DNA of 64,000 bases from Dietzia cinnamea NBRC 102147 (GCF_001571065.1 NZ_BCSW01000001.1:1-64000); one strand, 5' to 3'. Counted from the stretch's first letter, positions 27,567 to 38,844 are shown. The notes: generated by a model not told the origin, from the letters alone. Numbers and translations: made by a program.

Positions 27567-28736
27567 TCAGGCGTCCAGTCGCTCGATGATCGTGACGTTG
27601 GCGGTGCCGCCGCCCTCGCACATGGTCTGCAGGCCGTAGCGGCCGCCGCTGCGCTCGAGTTCGTTGAGCATCGTGGCGAACAGCTTGGCTCCCGTGGCGC
27701 CGAGCGGGTGGCCCAGGGCGATGCCGCCGCCGTTGGGGTTGACGCGGGCCGGGTCGGCGCCCGTCTCCTTGATCCAGGCGAGGACGACGGGGGCGAACGC
27801 CTCGTTGATCTCCACGACGTCGATGTCGTCGATCGACAGGCCGGTCTTCTCCAGCGCCCACTTGGTGGCGGGGATCGGCGCGGAGAGCATCATCACCGGG
27901 TCGTCGCCGCGAACGGTGAGGTGATGGATGCGGGCGCGGGGCTTGAGCCCGTACTTCTCGACGGCCTCGGCGGAGGCCAACAGGCCGGCGGAGGCGCCGT
28001 CACAGATCTGGGAGGCGACGGCGGCGGTGAGCGAACCACCCTCGGCCAGCACCGGCAGGGAGGCCATCTTCTCGAGGGTGGTCTCCCGGGTGGTCTCGTC
28101 GGCCTCGAGGCCTGCCATCGGCACGTACTCGTTCGCGAAGCGGCCGGCGGCGATCGCGGCACGAGCGCGCTCGTGCGACTGGAGGGCCCACTTCTCCATC
28201 TCCTCGCGCGAGATGCCCCACTTGTCGGCCATCATCTGCGCGCCGTTGAACTGGGAGATCTCCTGGGAGCCGAAGCGCTCGACCCAGCCGGTGGAGCCGG
28301 TGAACGGGTCGTCGAAGCCGAACTCGCGGCCGGCGAGCATGGCCGAGGAGATGGGCAGGGCGCTCATGTTCTGCACGCCACCGAACAGGATGACGTCCTG
28401 GGTGCCGGACCAGATGGCCTGGGCGCCGAAGTGGATGGCCTGCTGGCTCGAGCCGCACTGGCGGTCGACGGTGGTGCCCGGCACGCCGAGCGGCATCCCG
28501 GCGGCGAGCCACGCGGAGCGGGCGATGTTTCCGGCCTGGGGGCCGATGGTGTCGACGCAGCCGAAGATGACGTCGTCGACGACCTCCGGGTCGATCCCGG
28601 TGCGCTCGACGACGGACCGGATCACGTGCGCGCCGAGGTCGGCCGGGTGCTGCCCCGACAGGCTTCCGGCGCGCTTGCCGACGGGGGTGCGGACGGCGTC
28701 GATCACGTAGGCCTCACGGCCGGTCACGCTGGTCAT
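27567..28736 (-). CDS. fadA6: Thiolase FadA6
   Basis: 389-residue thiolase with all catalytic residues: C94 in DRQCGSSQQA, H343 in GGGIALGHPLG and C373 in MCEGGG. FadA6 performs a thiolytic step in HIP (C/D ring) degradation. It is co-directional with kstR2 27 nt upstream, the Rv3556c-Rv3557c arrangement, and is read from the kstR2 promoter with its KstR2-type box. It ends at a strong terminator. Confidence 0.9.
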   Translation of the reverse strand: MTSVTGREAYVIDAVRTPVGKRAGSLSGQHPADLGAHVIRSVVERTGIDPEVVDDVIFGCVDTIGPQAGNIARSAWLAAGMPLGVPGTTVDRQCGSSQQAIHFGAQAIWSGTQDVILFGGVQNMSALPISSAMLAGREFGFDDPFTGSTGWVERFGSQEISQFNGAQMMADKWGISREEMEKWALQSHERARAAIAAGRFANEYVPMAGLEADETTRETTLEKMASLPVLAEGGSLTAAVASQICDGASAGLLASAEAVEKYGLKPRARIHHLTVRGDDPVMMLSAPIPATKWALEKTGLSIDDIDVVEINEAFAPVVLAWIKETGADPARVNPNGGGIALGHPLGATGAKLFATMLNELERSGGRYGLQTMCEGGGTANVTIIERLDA

Positions 28737-28763
28737 GGATCTCCTCGGGGTGGGTGAGAAAGG

Positions 28764-29345
28764 TCAGCCGACGGTGAGGCCGTCGAGAACGATGTTGAGG
28801 TACTGGTCGGCGATCGCCGCGTGGTCGTTGTCGTCGTCTGGCCGGTACCAGCGGACGGCGACCCACACGGTGTCGCGGAGGAAGCGGTAAGTCAGGCGCA
28901 CGTCGAGGTCGCCCCGGAAATCCCCGGACTCCATCCCCCGCCTCAGCACGTCGGTCCACATCTCGCGGAACTCGGTGTTGCGCTCGCGCAGGTAGTCGAA
29001 TCGCGGGTTGCCGCGGAGGTGCTTGAGCTCGTCCTGGTAGATGGCCACCTCGTTGCGGTCGCGGTGGATGGCCTCGAACGACGCGCGGACCAGCGCTTCC
29101 AGGGTCGCGCGCGGGCCGAGCCCGGAGCCGACGATCCTTCGGTACTCGCCGAAGAGCGCGTCGAGGAAGCCACGCAGGATCTCGTCGACGATCGCCTCCT
29201 TGGAGGCGAAGTGGTGGTACAGACTTCCCGAGAGGATGCCCGCGGCGTCGGCGATGTCGCGGACGGTGGTCGCGCGCAGGCCGCGTTCTGCGAAGAGTTC
29301 CGCCGCGATGGACAGGAGTTCCTCACGCCTGGTCGTACTGCTCAT
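28764..29345 (-). CDS. kstR2: TetR-family repressor KstR2
   Basis: 193 residues. The N-terminal TetR helix-turn-helix spans about 29-48 (VRDIADAAGILSGSLYHHFASKE). A ligand-binding domain rich in Arg/Asp follows. KstR2 represses the C/D-ring genes and is released by HIP-CoA. Identification rests on position (next to fadA6 and ipdF/fadE30) and on the five KstR2-type boxes around it. A TAGTGT hexamer (29352-29357) 6 nt before the ATG indicates a leaderless mRNA. The box at 29361-29374 adjoins it, so the gene is probably autorepressed. Confidence 0.9.
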   Translation of the reverse strand: MSSTTRREELLSIAAELFAERGLRATTVRDIADAAGILSGSLYHHFASKEAIVDEILRGFLDALFGEYRRIVGSGLGPRATLEALVRASFEAIHRDRNEVAIYQDELKHLRGNPRFDYLRERNTEFREMWTDVLRRGMESGDFRGDLDVRLTYRFLRDTVWVAVRWYRPDDDNDHAAIADQYLNIVLDGLTVG

Positions 29346-29360
29346 GCGCCCACACTACCA

Positions 29361-29374
29361 ACCAAGCACTTGCT
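29361..29374. promoter_or_regulatory. KstR2-type operator upstream of kstR2-fadA6
   Basis: ACCAAGCACTTGCT is a full match to AnCAAGnnCTTGnT. It starts 15 nt upstream of the kstR2 ATG, immediately behind its -10 hexamer. Confidence 0.8.
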
Positions 29375-29492
29375 AGGTAACGGCGTGCCCTCCGCATCTC
29401 GTGCGATCGAGACGCCCTGGGACGCCAGAGCCCTGTCGCTCATGGTGTGGATAACATTCATCCAGCAATCCGGCTGGTTAGTGGAAGCGGCG

Positions 29493-30295
29493 TCAGGCGC
29501 GCTGCGAGGAGATGGAGACGACCTCACCGGTGAGGTAGGTGGTGTAGTCGCTGGCGAGCATCGCGATGGTGGCGGCGACCTCCCACACGTCGGCGGCGCG
29601 GCCGAAGGCCTCCTTGGCGGCGAGTTCGTCGAGCAGCTCGGCCGAGGCGGACTTCTCGAGGAACTTGTGGCGCGCGATGGACGGGGCGATCGCGTTGATA
29701 CGCACTCCGAAGTCCGCGCCCTCGATGGCCGAGCACCGCGTCAGGGCCATGACACCGGCCTTCGCGGCCGCGTAGTGGGCCTGGGCGCGCTGGGCGCGCC
29801 AGCCCAGGACGGAGGCGTTGTTGACGATCACACCGTTGTGCGGGGCGTCGCGGAAGTAGCGCAGCGCGGCGCGGGTGGCGCGGAATGTGCCGTTGAGCGT
29901 GATGTCGAGGACGCGGTCCCAATCCTCGTCGGTCATGTCGACCAGCTCGGTCTCGCCACCCAGTCCGGCGTTGTTGATGAGCACGTCGATGCGGCCGAGC
30001 TTCTCGGCGGCGCCGGAGATCAGCGCGTCGACATCGGAGGTGGACTGCACGTTGCAGGTGATCGCCTCGAACTGCTTCTCGGGGAACTCCGCGGCGAGCG
30101 CGTCGCGGGCCTCGTTCATGCGCCGCTCGTGGAAGTCGGAGACCAGGACGTCGGCGCCCTCGAGCGCGGCTCGACGGGCCGCGGAGAAGCCGATGCCGGT
30201 GCCGGCGGCGGCCGTCACGATGACCTTCTTGCCCTTGAGCAGCCCGTGGCCCGGGGTCTCCTCGGGGACCGCTGCGAGGGGGGACTTGTGTTGGG

Positions 30296-30299
<4 letters not shown>
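29493..30299 (-). CDS. ipdF: IpdF, short-chain dehydrogenase of HIP degradation
   Basis: 268-residue SDR: VIVTAAAGTGIGFSAARRA cofactor loop, NNAGLGGETELVDM, NNASVLGWRAQRAQAHYAAAKAG with the catalytic Ser, Tyr and Lys. IpdF oxidises the 5-hydroxyl of a HIP-CoA derivative. The start at 30299 overlaps the fadE30 stop (ATGA), an arrangement equal to Rv3559c-Rv3560c. It is the last gene of the fadE30 operon; the 147-nt gap to kstR2 holds the kstR2 promoter. Confidence 0.9.
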
Positions 30300-32476
<2,177 letters not shown>

Positions 32477-32485
32477 CGCCGCCAA

Positions 32486-32499
32486 ACCAAGCACTTGCT
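32486..32499. promoter_or_regulatory. KstR2-type operator upstream of fadD3
   Basis: ACCAAGCACTTGCT is a full match, within an 18-bp palindrome reaching 32503. It is followed directly by TAGGGT (32503-32508), the apparent -10 of fadD3. Confidence 0.8.
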
Positions 32500-32515
32500 T
32501 GGTAGGGTGCGGGCC

Positions 32516-34159
32516 ATGAGCACCACCGTGGAGACCACCCCCGCCGCCCTGCGTCGCGCGGCCCGGTCGTGGCCGGAGCGCGAGGCGATCGTCGACGTGC
32601 AGCCCGGCCAGGACACCCGCTGGACGTGGGCCCACCTGCTCGACGAGGTCCGCCGGTTCGCCGCCGGCCTCGTCTTGCGCGGGCTCGCCCCCGGTGACCG
32701 CGTGGTGATCTGGGCGCCCAACACCCGCCACTGGGTGGTCGCGGCGCTGGGCGTGCAGTTCGCGGGAGGCACCGTCGTCCCTGCGAACACGCGCTACACC
32801 GGGAGCGAGACGCTGGAGATCATCCAGCGCACCCACGCGGTGGCGGCCGTGGTCGCGGGGACGTTCCTCGGCACCGAGCGGATCGTCGACCTCGTCGACG
32901 CCGCCGGGGCCACCGACGCCACCGGGGCCACCGGGGCCACCGGGGCCACCGGGGCCACCGCCGGCCCGCTCGCGGGGGCCACCTCGCTGCGCACGATCGT
33001 CCGCATCCCCCTCGACGCCGGCGATACGGTCCGCGCGGGCGCGGGCGCCGCCGGGGGCGTCGACGTCCTCGACTTCGACGACCTCCGCGCGCTGGCCACC
33101 GACGACCTGCTCGCCCGGGCCGACGCCCGCGCGGACGCGGTGACGGGCGACGACGTCGCCGACATCCTGTTCACCTCCGGCACCACCGGTAAGAGCAAGG
33201 GTGTCGTGGCCCTGCACCGCCAGACCGTCGCGGGCTCGCGCGCGTGGGGCTCAAACAACGGGCTGACGGACCGGGACGGCTACCTCATCGCCAACCCGTT
33301 CTTCCACAGCTTCGGCTACAAGGCGGGCTTCCTGGCGTGCGTCCTGTTCGGGGTGACCATCGTCCCGCTGTCGGTCTACTCGACCACCGAGACCATGCGG
33401 CTGATCCGAGACGAGAAGATCACGATCCTCACCGGTGCGCCGACGATCTTCCAGACCCTGCTCGACGACCCGGCCCGCGGCGACTACGACCTGTCGTCGC
33501 TCCGCGTGGCGGTGACCGGCGCGTCGGTCGTGCCGGTGGCGCTCATCGAGCGGATGCAGTCCGACCTGGGCCTGGAGACGGTTATCACCGCGTACGGACA
33601 GACCGAGACGATGGGCTTCATCACCACCACCCGGACCGGCGACGACGATGTCACGGTCTCCACCACGTGTGGCCGCGCCTACCCCGGCATGGAGATCCGC
33701 ATCGGCGAGCACGGCGAGATCCTGACCCGCGGCGAGATGGTCATGCAGGGCTACCTCGACGACCCGGAGAACACCGCCAAGACCATCGACCCGGACGGGT
33801 GGCTGCACACCGGCGACGTGGGCGAGATCGACGCCGACGGCAACCTGCGCATCACCGACCGGCTCAAGGACATGTACATCAATGGCGGCTTCAACGTCTA
33901 TCCGGCGGAGATCGAGCAGACCCTCGCCCGCCTGGACGGCGTGGTGGAGTCGGCCGTGATCGGCGTGCCGGACGACCGGATGGGCGAGGTCGGCAAGGCG
34001 TTCATCGTCCGTCGCGAGGGCTCGACCCTCACCGAGCAGGACGTGCTGGACTTCTGTAGAGAGCACCTTGCCAACTTCAAGCGGCCGCGGACGGTGGAGT
34101 TCGTCGAGTCACTCCCGCGAAACGCGTCGGGCAAGGTCCTCAAGACCGAGCTGCGATGA
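32516..34159 (+). CDS. fadD3: HIP-CoA synthetase FadD3
   Basis: 547-residue acyl-CoA ligase with LFTSGTTGKSKGV, AYGQTETMG, the HTGDVGEIDADGNLRITDR segment and the C-terminal NASGKVLKTEL lysine motif. FadD3 activates HIP, the first step of C/D-ring degradation, producing HIP-CoA, the KstR2 effector. Identified by its KstR2-type promoter and its position before the FadE31-33 genes. ATG at 32516, 7 nt after TAGGGT (leaderless). It is about 40 residues longer than the usual form; part of the excess is a GAT tripeptide repeat near residues 131-148, encoded by a 9-bp tandem repeat. Confidence 0.9.
   Translation: MSTTVETTPAALRRAARSWPEREAIVDVQPGQDTRWTWAHLLDEVRRFAAGLVLRGLAPGDRVVIWAPNTRHWVVAALGVQFAGGTVVPANTRYTGSETLEIIQRTHAVAAVVAGTFLGTERIVDLVDAAGATDATGATGATGATGATAGPLAGATSLRTIVRIPLDAGDTVRAGAGAAGGVDVLDFDDLRALATDDLLARADARADAVTGDDVADILFTSGTTGKSKGVVALHRQTVAGSRAWGSNNGLTDRDGYLIANPFFHSFGYKAGFLACVLFGVTIVPLSVYSTTETMRLIRDEKITILTGAPTIFQTLLDDPARGDYDLSSLRVAVTGASVVPVALIERMQSDLGLETVITAYGQTETMGFITTTRTGDDDVTVSTTCGRAYPGMEIRIGEHGEILTRGEMVMQGYLDDPENTAKTIDPDGWLHTGDVGEIDADGNLRITDRLKDMYINGGFNVYPAEIEQTLARLDGVVESAVIGVPDDRMGEVGKAFIVRREGSTLTEQDVLDFCREHLANFKRPRTVEFVESLPRNASGKVLKTELR
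32906..32959 (+). repeat. In-frame 9-bp minisatellite inside fadD3
   Basis: Six units of GGGGCCACC, the second reading GACGCCACC, encoding Gly/Asp-Ala-Thr repeats. The unit is a multiple of three, so copy number can vary without breaking the gene. It falls in a surface linker of the ligase, away from the catalytic motifs. Confidence 0.85.
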
Positions 34160-34428
34160 GCGCCCCGGTGGGCCGGCGCGGCGCCGTGGTGGTCACCGGG
34201 GCGTCGGGCGGGATCGGCGCGGCCGTCGCCCGCCGCCTGGCCGCCGAGTTCCCCGACGCGCCGGTGGTGCTCGGGTACCGCTCGACCGAACCGGCCGACC
34301 TGGCCGCCGAGCTGGCGGCGCGGTCGAGCAACTCGTGCGCGGACTCGCCGCAGAGGAGGGACGCTTCGGGGTGCGCGGGGTTCATCTCGGGCCAGAAGCT
34401 CGACGTGGACGGCGGATACGGCGTCTGA
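34156..34428 (+). pseudogene. Remnant of a short-chain dehydrogenase with two internal deletions
   Basis: A 90-codon frame starts at the ATG overlapping the fadD3 stop and begins like an SDR (VVVTGASGGIGAAVARRLA). After about 55 residues the homology moves to the next frame, which reads AVEQLVRGLAAEEGRFGVRG, the helix that normally follows the YxxxK active site. It then returns to the first frame for FISGQKLDVDGGYGV, the usual SDR C-terminus. The NAG, catalytic Ser/Tyr/Lys and substrate regions (about 150 residues) are missing. The three pieces are in the right order, so this is a decayed SDR of the C/D-ring operon and not a functional small protein. Confidence 0.75.
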
Positions 34429-34476
34429 TCGGGACTGTCTGAACCGGGCCGCGGGGCCACGTCCGGTACAGTACCA

Positions 34477-34490
34477 ACCAAGCACTTGCT
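34477..34490. promoter_or_regulatory. KstR2-type operator upstream of the enoyl-CoA hydratase-fadE31-33 operon
   Basis: ACCAAGCACTTGCT is a full match to AnCAAGnnCTTGnT, 21 nt before the ATG at 34512. Confidence 0.8.
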
Positions 34491-34511
34491 AGGCAAGGAG
34501 AGTTGCAGGTC

Positions 34512-35462
34512 ATGACCGATGCACCCATCCCTCCGGTCCTCGGGGTCGACGACCTCGGGCCGGACACGCAGCCGGTGGCCTACGAGGTCTCCGACGGCAC
34601 CGCGTACGTCACGCTCAACCGCCCCGACTTCCGCAACGCGCAGAACTCGGTGATGACGTACTCGCTGGACAACGCGTTCATCAAGGCCGTGGAGGACGAC
34701 TCGGTCAAGGTGATCGTCCTGCGCGCGGCCGGCAAGCACTTCTCGGCCGGCCACGACATCGGCACGCCCGAGCGCGATCACCACGTCGAGTACCCCAACC
34801 GCGCCGCGATCTGGTGGGACCACACCACCCGCGGCGGCGGCGACCGGCGCCTGGCGCGTGAGACCGAGGTCTACGTCCAGATGTGCCGCCGCTGGCGGGA
34901 GATCCCCAAGCCGATGATCGCCCAGGTGCACGGCGCCTGCATCGCCGGCGGGCTCATGCTCGCGTGGGTCTGCGACTTCATCGTGGCCGCCGACGACGCG
35001 TTCTTCTCCGACCCCGTCGTGAAGATGGGCATCCCGGGCGTCGAGTACTTCGCCCACGCCTTCGTGCTGGGCCCGCGCCGCGCGAAGGAGATCCTCTACA
35101 CCGGTCGCAGGTTCGGCGCGGCCGAGGCGCTCGAGTGGGGGATGCTCAACCACGTCGTGCCCCGCGACGAGCTGCAGGCCAAGGTCGACTCGATCGCCGA
35201 GGAGATCAAGGCCATGCCGGCGTTCGGGCTGACGCTCGCCAAGAAGGTCATCAATGCGAACGAGGACCAGATGGGGCTGCAGACCTCGCTGGACACGGCG
35301 TTCGGCTGGCACATGTTCGCGCACTCCGCCAACGCCGAGCCTGACGACACCGACTCGTTCTCCGCGTCCCTGGGCGGGATGGACGCCCGCTCCATGCGCG
35401 ACAGCGCCAACACCGGTTCGACGGGCGGCCCCGCGCCGTCCGGCGAGAAGAAGGAAGGCTGA
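34512..35462 (+). CDS. Enoyl-CoA hydratase/isomerase family protein
   Basis: 316-residue crotonase (VTLNRPDFRNAQNSVMTYSL, KHFSAGHDIG, VHGACIAGGLMLAWVCDFIVAADDAFFSDP oxyanion region). A segment of about 30 residues after the first active-site loop (RDHHVEYPNRAAIWWDHTTRGG) is longer than in EchA20. Probably hydrates or isomerises an enoyl-CoA of C/D-ring breakdown, given the KstR2-type box upstream and fadE31 three bases downstream of its stop. AAGGAG lies upstream; the ATG at 34512 is preferred over a TTG at 34503 that is too close to it. M. tuberculosis has no gene between fadD3 and fadE31. Confidence 0.85.
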   Translation: MTDAPIPPVLGVDDLGPDTQPVAYEVSDGTAYVTLNRPDFRNAQNSVMTYSLDNAFIKAVEDDSVKVIVLRAAGKHFSAGHDIGTPERDHHVEYPNRAAIWWDHTTRGGGDRRLARETEVYVQMCRRWREIPKPMIAQVHGACIAGGLMLAWVCDFIVAADDAFFSDPVVKMGIPGVEYFAHAFVLGPRRAKEILYTGRRFGAAEALEWGMLNHVVPRDELQAKVDSIAEEIKAMPAFGLTLAKKVINANEDQMGLQTSLDTAFGWHMFAHSANAEPDDTDSFSASLGGMDARSMRDSANTGSTGGPAPSGEKKEG

Positions 35463-35466
35463 CACC

Positions 35467-36636
35467 GTGGATCTGGATCTCGACGCCTCGACGCAGGAGT
35501 TCCGCCTCGAGGTCCGGCAGTGGCTGGCCGAGAACGTGCCGTCCGAGCCGCTGCCGCACATGGACACCCGCGAGGGCTTCGAGGCCCACCGCGAGTGGGA
35601 GCGGACGATGGCCGACGCCCGCATGTCGGTCGTGTCGTGGCCCGAGGAGTTCGGCGGGCGCGACTGCGGCCTGGTCAACTGGGTCGTCTTCGAGGAGGAG
35701 TACTTCCGCGCCGGCGCGCCGCTGCGGGTGAGCCAGAACGGCATCTTCCTGCTGGCCCCGACCCTGTTCGACCACGCCTCCCCCGAGCAGCTCGCGCACA
35801 TCATGCCGCGCATGGCCCGGGCCGACGACATCTGGGCGCAGGCGTGGTCCGAGCCCGAGGCCGGGTCCGACCTGGCCTCGCTGCGCTCGACCGCGAAGAA
35901 GGTCGACGGCGGCTGGGTCCTCAACGGGCAGAAGGTGTGGTCGACCCGCGCCTCGTTCGCGGACAAGGGCTTCGGGCTGTTCCGCACCGATCCGGACGAG
36001 CCGCGCCACAAGGGCCTGACCTACTTCATGTTCGACCTGCGGGCCGAGGGTGTCACCGTGCGCCCGATCGATCAGCTCGACGGGCTGCCCGGCTTCGCCG
36101 AGCTGTTCCTCGAGGACGTCTTCGTGCCCGACGACCCGGCGGACCCCGCCTCCTCCGGCGTGATCGGCGAGGTCAACCAGGGCTGGAAGGTTGCCATGTC
36201 CACCGCGAACAACGAGCGCGGCCTGTCCCTGCGCTCCCCGGGACGCTTCCTCGCCACCACCGACCGCCTGCTCGAGCTGTGGGACTCCCGCGAGGGCGAC
36301 CTCGACGACCGGACCCGCGGCGCCCTGGCCGACCGCGTGGTCGACGCGTGGATCGGCTCCCGCGCCTACGAGCTGAGCACGTGGAACACCGTCACCAAGC
36401 TCACGGGCGGCGCCAACCTGGGCTTCGAGTCCTCGATCAACAAGGTCTTCTGGTCGGACTGGGACATCGCGACCCACGAGACCGCCCTGGACGTCCTCGG
36501 CACCGCCGGCGAGCTCGCCGGCGAGCAGTGGATGGACGGCTACCTGTTCGCCCTCGCCGGCCCCATCTACGCGGGCACCAACGAGGTCCAGAAGAACATC
36601 ATCGCCGAGCGACTCCTCGGCCTCCCGCGCGGCTGA
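35467..36636 (+). CDS. fadE31: Acyl-CoA dehydrogenase FadE31
   Basis: 389-residue acyl-CoA dehydrogenase with VSWPEEFGGRDC, AWSEPEAGSDLASL, NGQKVWSTRASFADKGFGLF and the C-terminal GPIYAGTNEVQKNIIAERLLGLP. It is the full-length, FAD-binding type subunit. In M. tuberculosis FadE31 pairs with FadE32 in the HIP pathway. GTG start 4 nt after the upstream stop. The next gene encodes the probable partner. Confidence 0.88.
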   Translation: MDLDLDASTQEFRLEVRQWLAENVPSEPLPHMDTREGFEAHREWERTMADARMSVVSWPEEFGGRDCGLVNWVVFEEEYFRAGAPLRVSQNGIFLLAPTLFDHASPEQLAHIMPRMARADDIWAQAWSEPEAGSDLASLRSTAKKVDGGWVLNGQKVWSTRASFADKGFGLFRTDPDEPRHKGLTYFMFDLRAEGVTVRPIDQLDGLPGFAELFLEDVFVPDDPADPASSGVIGEVNQGWKVAMSTANNERGLSLRSPGRFLATTDRLLELWDSREGDLDDRTRGALADRVVDAWIGSRAYELSTWNTVTKLTGGANLGFESSINKVFWSDWDIATHETALDVLGTAGELAGEQWMDGYLFALAGPIYAGTNEVQKNIIAERLLGLPRG

Positions 36637-36655
36637 GAAGGCGGTTTCACACATC

Positions 36656-37681
36656 ATGCAGTTCGCACTCGATCCCGAGATCATCGACTTCGCCGGCAGC
36701 ATCGACTCCCTGCTGGCCAAGTCCGACATGCCCGCGGTGATCCGCGCCTGGGCTGACGGCGACACCGCCCCCGGCACCGCCGTGTGGGGACGCGTCGCCG
36801 AGACGGGCGCCGCCGCCCTGCTCGTCGACGAGGCCGCCGGCGGTGCCGGGGCCACCGCGGTGGAGGCCGTGGTCGCGCTCGAGGTCCTGGGCCGCCACGC
36901 GGTGCCGGGCCCCGTCGTGGAGACCGTCATGGTCGCGCCGCGCATCGCCGCCGCGCTCGGTGGCGACTCCGACGCCGGGGACGTGGCCGGCGAGATCGCC
37001 GGCGGCGCGCTCGCGTCCGTCGCCGCGCCCGGGGTGTCGCCGTTCGCGCCGGACCCCCACGTCGCGCAGTACCTGTGGGCGGTGTCCGACGACGAGGTGT
37101 TCACGGCCGAGGCCGGAGAGACCCGTCGCTCGGTCGACCGGGCCCGCACGGTGGCCACGCCGACCGCCGGGGCCCGCGCGGCGGCGGTGAGCACCACGGA
37201 CCTCGTCAACCACGGGGCCCTCGGCACCGCGGCCCAGCTCCAGGGGCTCGGCCAGGCCATGCTCACGACGAGCGTCGACTACGCCAAGCAGCGCAAGCAG
37301 TACGGCAAGCTCATCGGCGAGTACCAGGCGCTCAAGCACCAGCTCGCCGAGGTCGCGATCGCGCTGGAGATGGCCCGCCCGCTGCTGTGGGCCGGAGCCC
37401 TGGCGATCGCCGAGAACCCCGGCGACCCCGGCGCCGCGGTCCGCGACGTCTCCGCCGCCCGCGTGGCCGTGGCCGACGCCGCCTACCTGTCCGCCCGCAC
37501 CGCCCTGCAGGTCCACGGCGCGATCGGCTACACGCTCGAGCACGACCTCGGCCTGTGGCTGACCAAGACCCGCGCCCTGCAGACCGCGTGGGGCACGCAG
37601 AGCTACCACCGCGGCCGGGTCCTGGACTCGCTGCGCGCGGGCTCCGCGGCCCCCGCCGACGCCGCGGGGGCGGCCCGATGA
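36656..37681 (+). CDS. fadE32: Acyl-CoA dehydrogenase FadE32
   Basis: 341-residue acyl-CoA dehydrogenase subunit, Ala-rich and shorter than FadE31. The N-terminal half is divergent. The C-terminal helical domain has KQRKQYGKLIGEYQALKHQLAE, VHGAIGYTLEHDLGLWLTK and RGRVLDSL. Such divergent subunits form alpha2beta2 enzymes with a neighbouring FadE, here FadE31 or FadE33. Its stop overlaps the fadE33 start (ATGA). Confidence 0.85.
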   Translation: MQFALDPEIIDFAGSIDSLLAKSDMPAVIRAWADGDTAPGTAVWGRVAETGAAALLVDEAAGGAGATAVEAVVALEVLGRHAVPGPVVETVMVAPRIAAALGGDSDAGDVAGEIAGGALASVAAPGVSPFAPDPHVAQYLWAVSDDEVFTAEAGETRRSVDRARTVATPTAGARAAAVSTTDLVNHGALGTAAQLQGLGQAMLTTSVDYAKQRKQYGKLIGEYQALKHQLAEVAIALEMARPLLWAGALAIAENPGDPGAAVRDVSAARVAVADAAYLSARTALQVHGAIGYTLEHDLGLWLTKTRALQTAWGTQSYHRGRVLDSLRAGSAAPADAAGAAR

Positions 37682-38844
37682 GCGCCCCTGCCGCCCCGGC
37701 GACCGCCTCCCCCGGCGTGGACACCGAGGAGCAGGCCGCCCTGCGCCAGTCGGTGGCCGCGCTGCTGGAGAAGAAGTCCGATTCCGCGGCGGTCCGCGCG
37801 GCGTTCGCCTCTGCCGACGGGTACGACCCCGCCCTGTGGTCGACGCTGGTCGACCAGATCGGTGCCGCCGCCCTGTCCGTGCCCGAGGACTACGACGGCG
37901 CCGGGGCGACCTGGGTCGAGACGCACCTGGTGTGCGAGGAGCTGGGCCGCCGCCTCACTCCGTCGCCGATGCTCGGCTCCGCCGTCCTCGCCGCCCAGGC
38001 CGTGCTCGCCTCCGGCGACGAGGCCGCGTGCGCGCGCCTGCTGCCCGGCATCGCCGCCGGCGAGGTGGCCGCGCTGTGCTGGGCCGGCCGCGACGGCTGG
38101 GCCACACCGGGCGTCCGCGCGGACGGGGGACCCGAGGCGGCGAGCGCGACGCTGTCCGGCACCGCCCACCACGTGCTCGGCGCCGACACCGCCGCGACGC
38201 TGCTGGTCGTGGCCGTCGCGGGCGACACCGTGGGGCTGTTCGAGCTGCCCGCCGACGCCGACGGGGTCACCATCACCCGCGTACCGGTCATGGACCCCAC
38301 CCGCACCCTGTCACGCGTGGAGTTCGACGGCGCCAGCGCGACCGCGATCGCGACCCGGCCGAGCTTCCTGTCGCGCCTGCGCGCGGCGGCGTGGGCGGCG
38401 ATCTCCGCCGAGCAGGTCGGCGCCGCGCGCGCCGTGCTGGACTCGACCGTGCAGTACACGCAGGAGCGCAAGCAGTTCGGCCGGGTCATCGGCTCGTTCC
38501 AGGCGCTCAAGCACCGCATGGCCGACATGTACGTCAAAGTCGAGACCGCCCGCTCGCTGTCCTACTCCGCCGCCGCGCTGGTGGCGCAGTTCCAGGCCCT
38601 CGGCGACGGACCCGACGCCGACGAGGCCGCCTTCGCCGCGGAGATCGAGGCGGCCGCCGCCAAGGTCTACTGCTCGGAGGCACTGCAGTGGATCTCCGGG
38701 GAGTCGATCCAGCTCCACGGTGGCGTCGGCATCACCTGGGAGTACGACGCGCACCTGTACTTCAAGCGGGCGCACGGCACGGCGCAGCTGCTCGGGCAGC
38801 CCCACGAGCTCCTCTCCGCGCTCGAGGTGGCGGCGGGCATGTAG
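37678..38844 (+). CDS. fadE33: Acyl-CoA dehydrogenase FadE33
   Basis: 388-residue acyl-CoA dehydrogenase: ALSVPEDYDGAGATWVETHLVCEELG (shown in two motifs, LSVPEDYDGAG and HLVCEELGRR), TQERKQFGRVIGSFQALKHRMAD, ESIQLHGGVGITWEYDAHLYF, GQPHELLSAL. Last gene of the KstR2-type operon and partner of the FadE31/FadE32 enzymes in removing the C/D-ring acyl remnant. The start overlaps the fadE32 stop. A 23-nt gap separates it from the CysQ-like gene, which has its own promoter. Confidence 0.87.
   Translation: MSAPAAPATASPGVDTEEQAALRQSVAALLEKKSDSAAVRAAFASADGYDPALWSTLVDQIGAAALSVPEDYDGAGATWVETHLVCEELGRRLTPSPMLGSAVLAAQAVLASGDEAACARLLPGIAAGEVAALCWAGRDGWATPGVRADGGPEAASATLSGTAHHVLGADTAATLLVVAVAGDTVGLFELPADADGVTITRVPVMDPTRTLSRVEFDGASATAIATRPSFLSRLRAAAWAAISAEQVGAARAVLDSTVQYTQERKQFGRVIGSFQALKHRMADMYVKVETARSLSYSAAALVAQFQALGDGPDADEAAFAAEIEAAAAKVYCSEALQWISGESIQLHGGVGITWEYDAHLYFKRAHGTAQLLGQPHELLSALEVAAGM

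Noticed and set aside
34156-34428. Small functional SDR-like protein
   Set aside because: The catalytic region is missing and homology jumps between two frames, which fits decay and not a working short protein.
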